Of a stretch of 64,000 nucleotides of DNA, positions 13,276 through 24,800 are shown piece by piece. This DNA comes from Acanthochlamys bracteata (taxonomy: Eukaryota > Streptophyta > Magnoliopsida > Pandanales > Velloziaceae). Position 1 is the stretch's first letter. Each line of letters starts with the position of its first letter. The stretch lies in contig CM034133.1 of assembly GCA_019914995.1 (NCBI GenBank), positions 5,084,001 through 5,148,000 of the forward strand. Direction: 5' to 3'. The translations under genes and the position numbers were made by a program. The notes beneath the pieces were generated by a model. The model was not told the origin of the DNA. It did no database searches and worked only from the letters and a program-made list of their open reading frames with translations.

Positions 13276-14698
13276 CTCATATTACATTGCAAGATTTTTT
13301 AGATCTCATGGGATATTTTCATAGGTTTACCAAAGATTGTAGAGCAATGGCAGCATCTTTGACACCTTGGTGAAAAAGGAATCATTCCACTAGTCACTCG
13401 AGGCAAATGAAGCTTTCAGATCAGTTAAAAGCACAATGACCACAACTCCTGTTCTAGCTTCACCTAATTTCAAGTCCTCTTTTACATTAGAGACGGATCC
13501 ATCAAGGAAAGGAATTGGCATTTGTACTCCCATAAATTAACATGCCAATAGCGTCATCGGTAAGCTGTTAACCTCGGCAACCTTAGCAAAATCCACCTAT
13601 GAGACGGAGTTCATACAAAGGTGGAGACCCTACTTGATCGGGCAGCGTTTGACCATTCGAGATTAAAGTACTTGCTAGAGAAAAGATTCTCGCCCCACCC
13701 TCCCAATCAACACAAATGCTTAGTAAATTGTTGGGTTATGACTATCAGAATATTTATTGTTCTGCTGTACAGAACATAGTGGCGGGCGCGCTATGCAGGC
13801 GACCTAAGGCTTCCCTAACAGCTGTCACACCATTATAGCATACTTTTTAGGACTATCTTTGCAAAGCACAACATGAGAACCCCTCTCTGGCCGAGGACTT
13901 GTAGGCAGCTGCAGAGGGCTCCACCTGATGTAAAATTCTCGAACGGAACTCTCATTCGCAAGGCAAAGATTTGTTTGGCTGACAACCCGTCCCTACGGAC
14001 TCAGCTACTATATGAAGGCTATATAATTCAGCAGAAGACAGACATTTAAGGAGGGAAATTCCGCACCTACAAGAGAATACATACTAGTTTTACTAGCCTA
14101 GCATGTGGAAAGACGTACGCAATTATGTTGCTTGATGTGCAACATGCACGAAAGCCAAAGCAAATTGCCTTCCTCTAGTGGGGCTCTTGAGCCCTTACCC
14201 ACACCTGAAAAAATGCGGGCTAACATTGCGATGGACTTCAGAGAGGTCACCCAAATCAGAAGGCAAGATGTGATCCTTGTGGTTGCTGACAGACAGTCCA
14301 AATACGCATACTTCGTTCCCTTAAAGTACCCCTTCATCGCAGTTGATGTAACTGCTATCTTCACCAAGAAAATTATTGAACTCTATGGATTCCTAGCATT
14401 ATCATCTCTAGAGGTAACCCTATCTTTCTCAGCATCTTTGGGAATGAGCTGCACCGCTTGTAGGGTACTTCGCTGAACATGAGTACAGCCACTCCGAAGT
14501 GGTAAAACAGAGGGTTAAAAGCATATCTCCGATGCTTTATAAACGAACATCCTCGCCAATGGATTCAGTGGTTGTACTAGATAGAGTACAACTAAATACA
14601 AGCACTAGGAACCAAGATAACTCCATTTGAAGTAGTTTGTGGGCAGCCTCCTCTATATATCATGTCGTATCCACTAGGCTCCGATCGAACAGACGCGT

Positions 14699-16124
14699 TG
14701 TTGCTGTCGCAAGTGTACGAGTCGCACAAGTAATACAATGATGAGAAAAGTATCGTTCCTACGATGATTGATTAACTTATTAAGTACCGAAAATAACTAA
14801 TTCCAGGATTATTTGAACAATCGATCTAAAAGAGTTAATGCTAAAATTAGAAAAAACAAAACAAGCTAAAACTAACACTCGTAAGATTTCAATAACTTAA
14901 GCGCTAGGGCATTTGATTTCACCGTAACTAATCCAGTTCAACTCTGTATTCGTGCTATCAAACTTTATAATCTTTATTCATAGTTGGAAAATTCTAATTT
15001 CTTTGATATACTTTCTCAAACTATACTAAAAATACTTTTATATAATAACTCACTATATCTCTATGTGAATTAACATACAAGAAAGCTCATTAAGTTCTAT
15101 GTCATCCTATATTAACTGCATGAAACATAAGAGTACATCTCTGTCTCTTATACAATTCACGGCATTCATCACAAAGACTAATTCATACATTACATCTCTG
15201 TCTCAATACGAATCTCAAATCGATTGAATATTGGCCAGATACTCAAAAACATTAAACACGGTAATGAATACTCAATAAACAATTATAAAACTTCGAATAG
15301 CATAAAATTAAGAATTAAATCATCATAGTTAGGCTACATCATAGCCCCAGTAAGGAGGAATTTAGCTCATAGTATTCAGATCTAACAACATAAAGAGAAA
15401 CATGAGACATAGAACAAAAGAATTCTGAACAAAGAGTGGTGTCGAGGGAACTGCCGTCTTTTTTTTTTGTTCCGTGCTTTTGTCCTTCTTTCTCCCCGTT
15501 CCAGTAGCAAGAACTCCAGAAATTAAACTTAAATGAGCCACCACTTCCTGCTATCTACACCCCTCTTCTAAAAATCTGAAAATTGGGTATTTAAAACCAT
15601 AGGGTTTTTCTTTCTATAATATGTTGGTACAGTCCAAACTAATCCGAACTCTCTGTCCACCTATTTTGTCTGCACCATTTTGGAATCTATTTGGCCTCAG
15701 AAAAATAAAATAAAATATTTAATATTAAGATCAATGCCTTATGTTTCCAACCATATATCATACATATTTTTTAAAAATTGGGAAGGCCATCAAGTGTACT
15801 ACTTTTTTTGAATCTAATCATATATTTTTCGAATCTGCATCGTATCTCAACTTTTTCTGTGAATACATATCAAATGGTTGCCCATAAAATTCTAAAATAA
15901 TTCATGAACCAACTTGAATGTCTTGGCTTTTAATCCCAGTTGGCCGTTCACAAAATCTCCACAGAAAAGTCAAATTTTCATAAAAAACTCTCAGATTGCA
16001 CGAAATTGCTAAAAATTAAGAAAAACAAAGAATTAAGGTTCTTTTTTGATTAGTTTCTCTATATAAACAATAAGCATATATGATGTAAGAGTGCATGATA
16101 TTATGTATATATTTGAGCACATCA
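14699..16124. mobile_element. Nested 1426-bp TG...CA unit, probable solo LTR
   Basis: The unit begins TGTTGCTGTCGCAAG and ends GAGCACATCA. It is flanked by an exact 5-bp duplication CGCGT (14694-14698 and 16125-16129). Ty3 integrase-region sequence continues on both sides, which proves it is an insertion. I see no coding domain and no paired LTRs inside, so a solo LTR fits best; a small non-autonomous LTR element is the alternative. Confidence 0.75.
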
Positions 16125-16652
16125 CGCGTTAGGAACTTAGTCGTGCGAGCGTGATGAGATCCTCGTAGAGCTATGGTTCCAGCTTTTCCAAGCTCAAAAC
16201 AAGCTGAAACAAATAGCGGATCACCATCGACAGAAGAAATATTATGAAGTAGGAGATCGGGTTCTTCTAAGTTGTAGAACAAAGAATAGTAAGCTTCCAC
16301 TACTGACATTATGATACCTATATATGGAAGAAGTCATAGGACCGGTTGCATATACAGTTGCACTTATTTTTGGCTTCCAAGATACACTGGGTGTTCCATA
16401 AATCACAACTCAAGGATGCTCTACTTCTTGACATAAGATTTTTCCCAATAAGTCCCTATCTAACCATCTTCCCTTGCTCGGCCTCAAGGACGATGCAGAA
16501 TATTAAGGAGTGGAGAATGATACGAGTGGAGAAGATATTACAATACCGGAGATGGGAACGGAGTCATCCCCACAGGAATCGGAGAACGTTGGGGATGTTC
16601 GGACCTGCCTTTGGTGGAGGTCATGAGGACACCCTGGCGGATGCCTTTAGAA

Positions 16653-16678
16653 TGCACCTTGGTTATAACCAAGGTGCA
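16653..16678. repeat. Perfect 26-bp palindrome
   Basis: The stretch reads TGCACCTTGGTTA followed by its exact reverse complement TAACCAAGGTGCA, with no loop. It lies near the 3' end of the Ty3 pol remnant, just before the LTR-like sequence. Confidence 0.85.
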
Positions 16679-17045
16679 GAACCGAAAACCCAGGACACTG
16701 TTTGAAATTTGTCTTGGGCGTTGATACTGTTCCGAGACACTATTTGAATAGTGTCTAAGCGCAATAAAAAGATGGGTGCAACTCGGGTAGCCTCCTTGAT
16801 GCAATTGAGTCCAACTAGGACTCTAGCTAATTTTTATTGATTAAAACTAGGATTTTTAAGAAGGCAGTTGTATCTTATTGGAGTTCTATTTATGTAGAAA
16901 GACTACACTTATAAGTAGGTGAATGTCTAAGAAGGAAGGCACTTTTGGGATCAATAAAATTACGTTTTAATTAGTTTTCTCTTAGCTAGCTCCCTTAGTT
17001 CTTAGAAATACAACTTAAAGGTGTATCACAGAAAATACAAGATAG

Positions 17046-18450
17046 CAAAATGACAAAGAAAGCAAGGAAAAATCGTTACAAAACGAGCATAAATGCTCGT
17101 AGAAGTATAGGCCAAACTAGCAAGCCAATCACTTGGTCCTTTGGCTTCTCTATATGCGTGAATAACTTGTCCCCCTTGAAAAACCAGGGTGGTGGTCTTC
17201 TTAGATTAATAATATTGACCAATGTCTTTGCATCGTTTCGAGCTTGAACAAATCAATCCTAAATCTCTGGCATAAAGCAGACCTTGGAGATTTGCATCAA
17301 CTTCAGCTTCCAAACAGCATTAGCGACGAAGGTTTTGAGAAAGCTAAAAGTGCCCTACTATCTGTGCTTCTAATAAGCCCACCAGAAGCTGCTTCGTTTG
17401 TGTGATCTTCGGACCTATCCGCATTGAGTATCCAAGTAAAAGATGTAACCGATTGAGACCTCCAACTAACATGCTTGGCTTTAGAATAATGCTTGGAAGC
17501 AATAACTTTAAGACCGCGATGCTTTGCCAATTTATGTCAATCTGATCGGCAGAAACCAATTTAAAATTCATGGAGAGGCACTCAGATAGAGCAAAAGTTT
17601 TAAGCAATAACTTCAAATTTGAGTCTGTTCTTTTAAATTCCAAATCAACAAGAAAGGTAAGCACATAGAGACGATGCAAGAAGAGAATGGATGTCACTAA
17701 CGATACATTAAAAAGCAGATCCAATGTCTTATTAATAGAGCGTGTGGTAAGCAAACCAACTTGCTGAAGCGCAAAGTGCGCAACTGAAAATTGTTTGGGC
17801 AATGAAATTCTGGTGTTTCTTCTTTTAACCGACATATCGAGCAAATTGCAGAAGAAAGAAACATACGTCTCATAAGAAATGTAGCAGTAGATAGACGATA
17901 AGCAAGTTTCCAAAGAAATATACTAAGTCTAGAAAGAGCAGAAACCTTCCATAATTTAGTCCAAATAAGTTATTCATCTTAACATTCCCTACAAGAGCAC
18001 AATAAGTAGATGCGACGGTTGTTAAGCCGGGAATGGACGATATCTCAACTCTCAAGTGCTATGCTTGAGCGAAGATAGTCATTAACTAAATGATAGTTCC
18101 AAACACCGGCAGCTGTCATTGGGATATGAAACATTGGTACTAGTGTGTTATAGATCAGTATCATATGGAAAATGCATGCACCGCAGAGCCAATTATCATG
18201 AAGAGGGTACACAATTTCCAGGACCTATCTGCTATCGTATTAAAGGTTGAAGTTGGCCTTCCAGCTTTAACAACAGCTTTCCAAGTTCTTGAAGCTCCAC
18301 TAAACGGAGTGTCACCAACCTTCGTGCTGATGCTTGTAATTTTCCAAAACAAACATATACCTTAAGGACTCGGAATTTCCTCGATGAATCTTGAAGGATA
18401 AATTTCACTAACACAGCTCGTCTACTCTTACAAATCAGCATATGTTGCAC
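17046..18450 (-). mobile_element. LINE (non-LTR retrotransposon) 3' part: zf-RVT and RNase H
   Basis: On the minus strand, about 17950-17780 encodes LWKVSALSRLSIFLWKL followed by SAICSICRLKEET, the zf-RVT domain of plant LINEs (FLW then C..C then ET). About 17460-17330 encodes TSFTWILNADRSEDHT, ASGGLIRSTDSRALLAF and, around 17300-17060, LQGLLYARDLGL, RRPPPWFFKG and AYREAKGPSDWLASLA. These are the parts of the plant LINE RNase H domain (RVT_3) in order. A weaker zf-RVT-like block lies at 18160-18450. Frames shift several times, so this is a dead, 5'-truncated copy. I did not find the reverse transcriptase or endonuclease. Confidence 0.75.
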
Positions 18451-18810
18451 AACACCATTCTTTGCCCTTTGTTGATTTTAATATAAATGGAACTCCACTA
18501 ATTCTTCCGGCAGTGCCGTATTATCCAAGAAAAAGAAAAGACCCCTCTACTCTTTCTTTTCCTTTTGAACCATTTGGTATTCCGGCTGGTATAAACTCCC
18601 CTGAAAACAAATTACAAAATAATATTACACTGGGGGTGTTTTACTTGGCTATCATTCTTTGCTGTAGAATGATAAGGTGCTGAAGTGTCCATATACAAGA
18701 TTAGTCACGGATGATGCAACCTAAATTCACCTATATACAATTTAGAAAAAGATATGCTGAGAAAGAATAGACGTCTAGATTACCAGAAATTTCGAGCCAC
18801 TAAATGCACT
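18451..18810. other. Short intergenic stretch and WDR43 3' flank
   Basis: This lies between the LINE remnant and the stop codon of the WDR43 gene and should contain that gene's 3' untranslated region. A plus-strand open frame at 18462-18683 (motif LPAVPYYPRKRKDPS) has no recognised homology. Confidence 0.4.
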
Positions 18811-21800
18811 TCATGGCTGGTGTACATTACCATCATCTTGATCGCTTTGGGATTCATCATCTTCTTCGCCATAAACCAATTCATCAATATCTTCATCTTC
18901 GTCTTCTACCTCACTTTCATCACTCGGTTGCCTGTCATGAGGTGCTAGACCACTGCCCTGATCAGCCTTGTTGATCTGATAGACATAGTGTGTAAGTAAA
19001 CTGTAACAATCCGATGTACATATAGCAAATGGTAAATTACAATAACCTGTGTCCTGATGAGATGAAGACGACCACATAGCATAGACAGTGGTCGAATAAC
19101 TGCATCTTTTGACATAGTCATCTGTTTGCAAGATAATCAACAATGAGTTCTACAATAAAACATTTAAGCGATTTTACAAATATTAAAAGCACAAATGATC
19201 GCTTAATTTGCATAGAAATAAGAATTTGAGACGAGGACTTACTGCTCTTAGCAGTCTGCATGACTTCATTATATTTATATTGTGAAATACAAAGAATTCT
19301 TCTTAAGTTCACAAGTCAAACTTCCTGGCACTTTTTGTCTTTTGTGATAAAAATACCCTGCCACTTATGTCTTGATCATGTCTTTGACTACCTATTAAGC
19401 AAGAAAAACTACTGAGAAGAGAATGACTAGTAATGCCAATTTCCATCAAATGCTTTTAAATGCACATCTTGCCAACCACTCCGGCTTGAAGGTTTGAAGT
19501 ATAAGATAGTATCATCATTGGGAGCTGTGTAGAAAATGCCGTTTACAAGAACAACATATCTGTCATTACAGCTCCTTAGGGTTTCTGAAAAGGCATGTTA
19601 ACTTCATCGACTCTACACTGATAGCTTTGAAAGACTGACCTACGGCCACTTCACAGTTGATTTCCGTTAACCTTATAAAGTTACTTTGTACAAATCTTTC
19701 TAGTCCATCAGCTTTTAGGATCCATTTGCCACCTTGGTAGAAAGATTTCTATAGAATTGAAATGCAATAGCAATTCCAACGACATACCATGTCACTTACA
19801 CCACTATGATGGTATTCTAAAACCATAGGCCAGTGTTCTACAAGGAACCAAATAGGCAAGTGTATGGTTCCAATCATTTTAATATACCATGTATTATTTA
19901 GTTGGTAGTTCATTGGAAAAAATCTTACATTGAAGCTAGTTATCAGTTATGTCTTAGTATAGGAAAGCCATGGTTCCAGTTATGTTAGTATTAAAACACC
20001 ACAATAGCATACCAAACACTTAGCGTAATGTTGTCAATGCAGTTGCACTTTCTGGAATACAATGGTACTCAATAGATATATCACATATGTCCAAAAAGGT
20101 AATTAGTATGAATGAATCTTCTATCTAGGATTGCAAACAATTCTGCAGCATTCACAATGATAAGCAGTAGAATGGTTGGAAATTACATGGAAAGTAGATG
20201 ACATCAAGGTAAAGGACAGTAGATATGTGAAATCGACTTTCTCCAATTTCTTGAGTTCTTGAAATGCATCATAACATGTTGTATCTTTCATCTAATATAT
20301 TGATCCTCAAAACTGAATCCATCATGTTTGAACAAACTCAAGCAAAACTTAATTGGGCTAGAATGTCCACATGAAACATCACCAAAATAAAGCCACCACA
20401 AGGATCACAAACATGTTAAATAAAACATCAGTTGAGCAGCTCTGGAGGATGACTCAAATACATCAGTAGACTTCATAAAAACCAATGCAAAATATGGTAA
20501 CTTATAGCAAGAGCTATATGAAGTGACAGTGTACCTGCTGCAGATCATGTATTATTTGTGAAGAAGAGTCCTGATTTATAATATAATGACCCTGATTGAT
20601 AAGCACACTATATATCCACGGTATTATATTGTTTGAACTGGTGGGTCTGCAAACAGTAACATCACACACTTAGAATCAACCATTAACCAAAGAGCATATG
20701 TAAATAAGAACTTGTCGGATGTTTCGATAGATGACACAAAAAATGTGAAAACCACATAAAAAGGAAGAGTTATGAAAAAAGAGAAATGTCCTGCAGTTCA
20801 TCAAGTAATTTGCATGGCAGCATGATAGAATGACACAACGGAAATTTAGAAGTCTATGTACATTACTGTTCATACTTTTAATAAAGGAAAAACTCATGAT
20901 TATGTAACTATGGAGCCAAATAATGTGCATTACACCAACCAACAGTGAACCATCCTGATCCCCTACTTAAATTCATGGCTGCATTAGCAGCAACATGTGC
21001 TACAAATACGCAATGACCAACATCAAGTCAGTCAAGCCCATAATCCTAGCATGAATTAGGTTTTTTAGACCTACATGGCATCATATGCTTTTAATAAATT
21101 TACATCCTAATTAGAGGTTGCAGTATTGGATAAAAGATATGATAAGCATTCTGACCAACGAAATAACAGAAGGAGCATTCAGGGCTAAACAGCTGGTAGG
21201 GACTGAAACATCTCTTTTAAAACTGCATGGATTTATCAAGAAGAATTCTTATCCAAATAGTATCAATATTTATGTTGAAGATGCTAAAGAGAAATTTTGG
21301 TAAGAAAAGACAAATGGAAGGAGCCTTTGATCTTGCAGTTCAAACCAAGACATACTGCATGAAGAAAAGTCTCTGCATCTTCTTGCTATTCCTAGGTGTT
21401 TTGTAGCAGTGCACCAAAACATGGTAGAAGACACATGGAACAATTAGCCACAAATGTAACTGACACAAATTATACTCAAATTTTTAGCTTGTTCAATTTT
21501 AAGTTCATCTGAATTGCTGAGAAGAGATTCTTGTTCAATAATAATGAGATAGAAACCCAAAGATCTTGAAAATCTATTTGTTATACAAGAACAGGCCTCA
21601 ATCTAGTGCTACACCCTCTGAAAGTTTCTGATAACTATCTTCAAATTTAAAAAAATTTTTTAAAATGAATTTTATTTCAGGAATCACCCCTTTGGAATTT
21701 GACCCTTTGGCATTTGATAGAAGGTAGCGCATGCTTTGAAGACTCATGCATGAGAATCATACTGACCTTCTTTTCCATTCAGAAACCAAAACCTCCAGGA

Positions 21801-24800
21801 ATTCACAAGCCGCACTAGGGCTCATCGACAAGACATGCGCCTTTATCTAGTAATAAAAAAATATATTAATAAGAAATCAGCATTTAAGCACCATCTTTCA
21901 AAACATAAAAAGCAGACTTATCTTGCAATCAAATTTGTAGTTTAAGAGATAAAGTTGTCTAAGTCAAGAGATGAACCTTCTTCGCAGGTGTACTAATGGA
22001 TATCAACGAAAAAACATCACTTAAGGCTCTGTCATGAAATTCTGTGCCATCATAATATTTTATACCAAGAATTCCCAATGCTTTGAGCTTATCCTCCAGA
22101 CATGTAACACCATCTTCTTTGATTCTCAGGAAATCAACTGCATAAACTAAAATCAGTAAAGAAGTGCAACAGATTCTCTGTAAGAAAAAAACTAGAATCA
22201 AACTGCTCAAGTAAGAAGCAGCACCTGACATATCAGATATCCCAATTTTATTGTTGCCGGTAGCATCAGAGTTAGACATAGGACCCTCTGTACCTGGCAG
22301 CGAATTTGGTGGAACATGCTTCCTCTTTTTGCTCGGAACATAGACTTTTGCAATTGGAAGGGAAGCATCTTCTGCATTTGACCGATCCAGTGCACTCACT
22401 GACATAAGAACTGTTGGTGAGTACATTCCCAACAATGCTCCAGACATATTGATCTGGACAACGTCCAAATGAACAAAATGTCCAAAGAGGGGCGCTTGTA
22501 ACAAAATAATGTGACCGCTACCAAGGAAAACAGTGTCAATCTATGCAAATAGCAATCACTATAAACCGAAAATGTTGCCCCATTAGTGAACAACTTAAAC
22601 TAATTTTGTGCTGTTAGTATAAAGCCCCTACCTTTGGTTTGTGGAGCTTGCCCTTTCTGGGGGAATTGTCCAACTGGCATAAGAACTCCATCTTGGGCTT
22701 TATTTAAAGTCATATCTGTACCATATAGCACTTGGCGTTTCTCAAATAATGGCTTTACCAATGCGCCATAGGCAAGAAGCACCTGACCAGAGTCAACTGT
22801 CATACTGTCTTGAAATTTTGCTGCGAATATCGAGCAATTCCTATTTCTAAAGCCTGAAACCTCAACAGGAAACGAGATTTTCGTAGGCTTGCTAGTGCGT
22901 AGTTCCTCTATGGTACTGCCATGCCAGATATAACATAGATCAATCTCTGAAATTGCCAAAACATGTAATCCTGTAGTCTCAGAAGCATGTGACCCTTTGC
23001 TGTCAATATAAATAGCAGGATGCTCCATTGAAAGAACACAGATGGCATGCTGCTTCTTAGCACCATCTATCCTCCAAATGGCAACATATCTCTCACCAAC
23101 TCCAGATGATATGACATAGCTTCCATCTTCACTGAAAATCATGCATCGAACAGCGGCCTGTACAGCAAGTGGTTGATTAGGGTACAAATTCAAGCAAATG
23201 CGTAAGAGACAAAACTTCCCACTTTCAGTACTGAGGAGGAAGAAATAAAAGGAAAAGCAACTGATTACATGAAGAAAAAGAAGATCATTAAGCGAAACTC
23301 ACTGAATGTCCAGAGAATTTCTGAATTTTCTTATAATCGGAGCAGCTAAAGACCTTCAACTGGGAGGAGGCAGTGGCCAACATTCTTCCATCTAATCAAC
23401 AGACTGTGAGTCCACAGGTAACTACCGGAAGTATGACAAACGTAGTCCTCAAAAATATAACAATCATTAACACTATTGACAGGTTTAGAGCTTTAAAATC
23501 ATCACAGTATCAGATCAAGCCCAAGAAAATTAAGACAGGAAGTTAATGTAACAAAAGCATTTTATTCACATTGCAATACATAAAGAAGTAGTTCACCACA
23601 TCCACTATCTCAGCCCCCCACTAAAAGTACTCACACCAATGTCTAAAAGTGAATCTTCACTTGAATCCTTAAAGTTTAAAGAAGGTCAAATACCTAACTT
23701 CAAGTAAACAAGAAGCTATGGCAACACCAAGCATACTAAGTCCAATTTATCTAACCTTTAACCTAAGATCGTTCATTTTTACAAAGCATTATACTTCAGT
23801 AATGACTACATTTATTCATATAGCTACATGTCATGTTCCAACAGAAAGTTGCTATTCTAGAAAATCCATAAAGATAATGAATTTCAAGAAAGAGTATCCT
23901 CCATTAAAAATACATCTGAAAGTACGTAACTAGAAGCTTGAAACCGTCATTGACTTTTACAAAATACAAACATAGCAGCCTGAATATAAAATTGATACCT
24001 GCTGAGATGGACAGTGAGGAAATAGCTTTTGTAGAAGCCTTGAATCTAGTGTTTACACTCCCACTCAAGGTATCTATCTTACAAACATTGCCATCTACCC
24101 CTGCTGAATACATTATACCAAATCCAGAACAACAGATGGCACTGACACCTCTGAAATAAGGAAAAAAAATTAGAGTTTAACTTTAACTGCCCGATAGACA
24201 CCAGCACACCCATTTATATGAAATTTTAGAAGAAAGAAAACAACTAAATTCATCTAACAAAAAATAATGAAACTAATGATTGCATAGAAGGAAAGTTCTT
24301 ATCATGTAAGTTTAGGACTATGATTTTGGAAAGCATCACTGGGTAAGAAGGACAAACAAAAGTAGGCTATATATCAAGCAAATCAATATGCAATCCTAAA
24401 ATGCAACTTAACAGAATCGTACAAGCAAATGATTTTAATTTTTCTCTTTAATTATATCCAGGAAATTTATATTCATGCCTATTCAGGATTTTCTGGACAA
24501 GGTAAAATTGGTGAGATTGAACTAGAAACAACTCATATTAAATTATATTCTATACAATTTTCCAAACAACTAGAAAATATTTTTGCTCAACAATGTATAT
24601 GCATGATGTAACTAACTATTCCCTACTTCACGATGAACACTGTTTTCCAGTTAAGTGCTGCAAAATACAAAAACATATTATAATCAGCAAAAAATCAGTT
24701 TATAATCAAAAAATAACATACAATTTCTAACAGAAAATTGTAACAGTAATGAATAATATACATCAAAACACAAGACAATCATTAAAGTTTACAGGACAGA

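Larger units (their letters stand above)
13285..17045 (+). mobile_element. Ty3-type retrotransposon: pol 3' half and LTR, interrupted
   Basis: Translated blocks follow the Ty3 pol order. RT end and RNase H: GYFHRFTKD (13310), TTTPVLASPNFKSSFTLETD (13440) and LAKSTYETEF (13590). Integrase: LEPLPTPEKMRANIAMDF (14185) and VVADRQSKYAYFVPLKYPF (14280). C-terminal part: FQAQNKLKQIADHH and YYEVGDRVLL (16190-16265). About 16740-17045 looks like the LTR, with a TATA-like stretch and a 3' GATCAATAAAATTA motif. The fossil is broken in many places. It is cut by a complete solo-LTR-like unit at 14699-16124, and its left side abuts the Copia remnant. Confidence 0.8.

Noticed and set aside
17344-17913. 189-codon open frame, one of the longest in the window
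   Set aside because: Most of it is an off-frame reading of the LINE zf-RVT and RNase H region; the frames with real motifs are other ones.
19236-19312. Candidate extra WDR43 exon with a GTAAGT donor
   Set aside because: Its peptide does not match the Utp12 domain, and joining exons 10 and 11 directly gives a correct frame and the expected wording.
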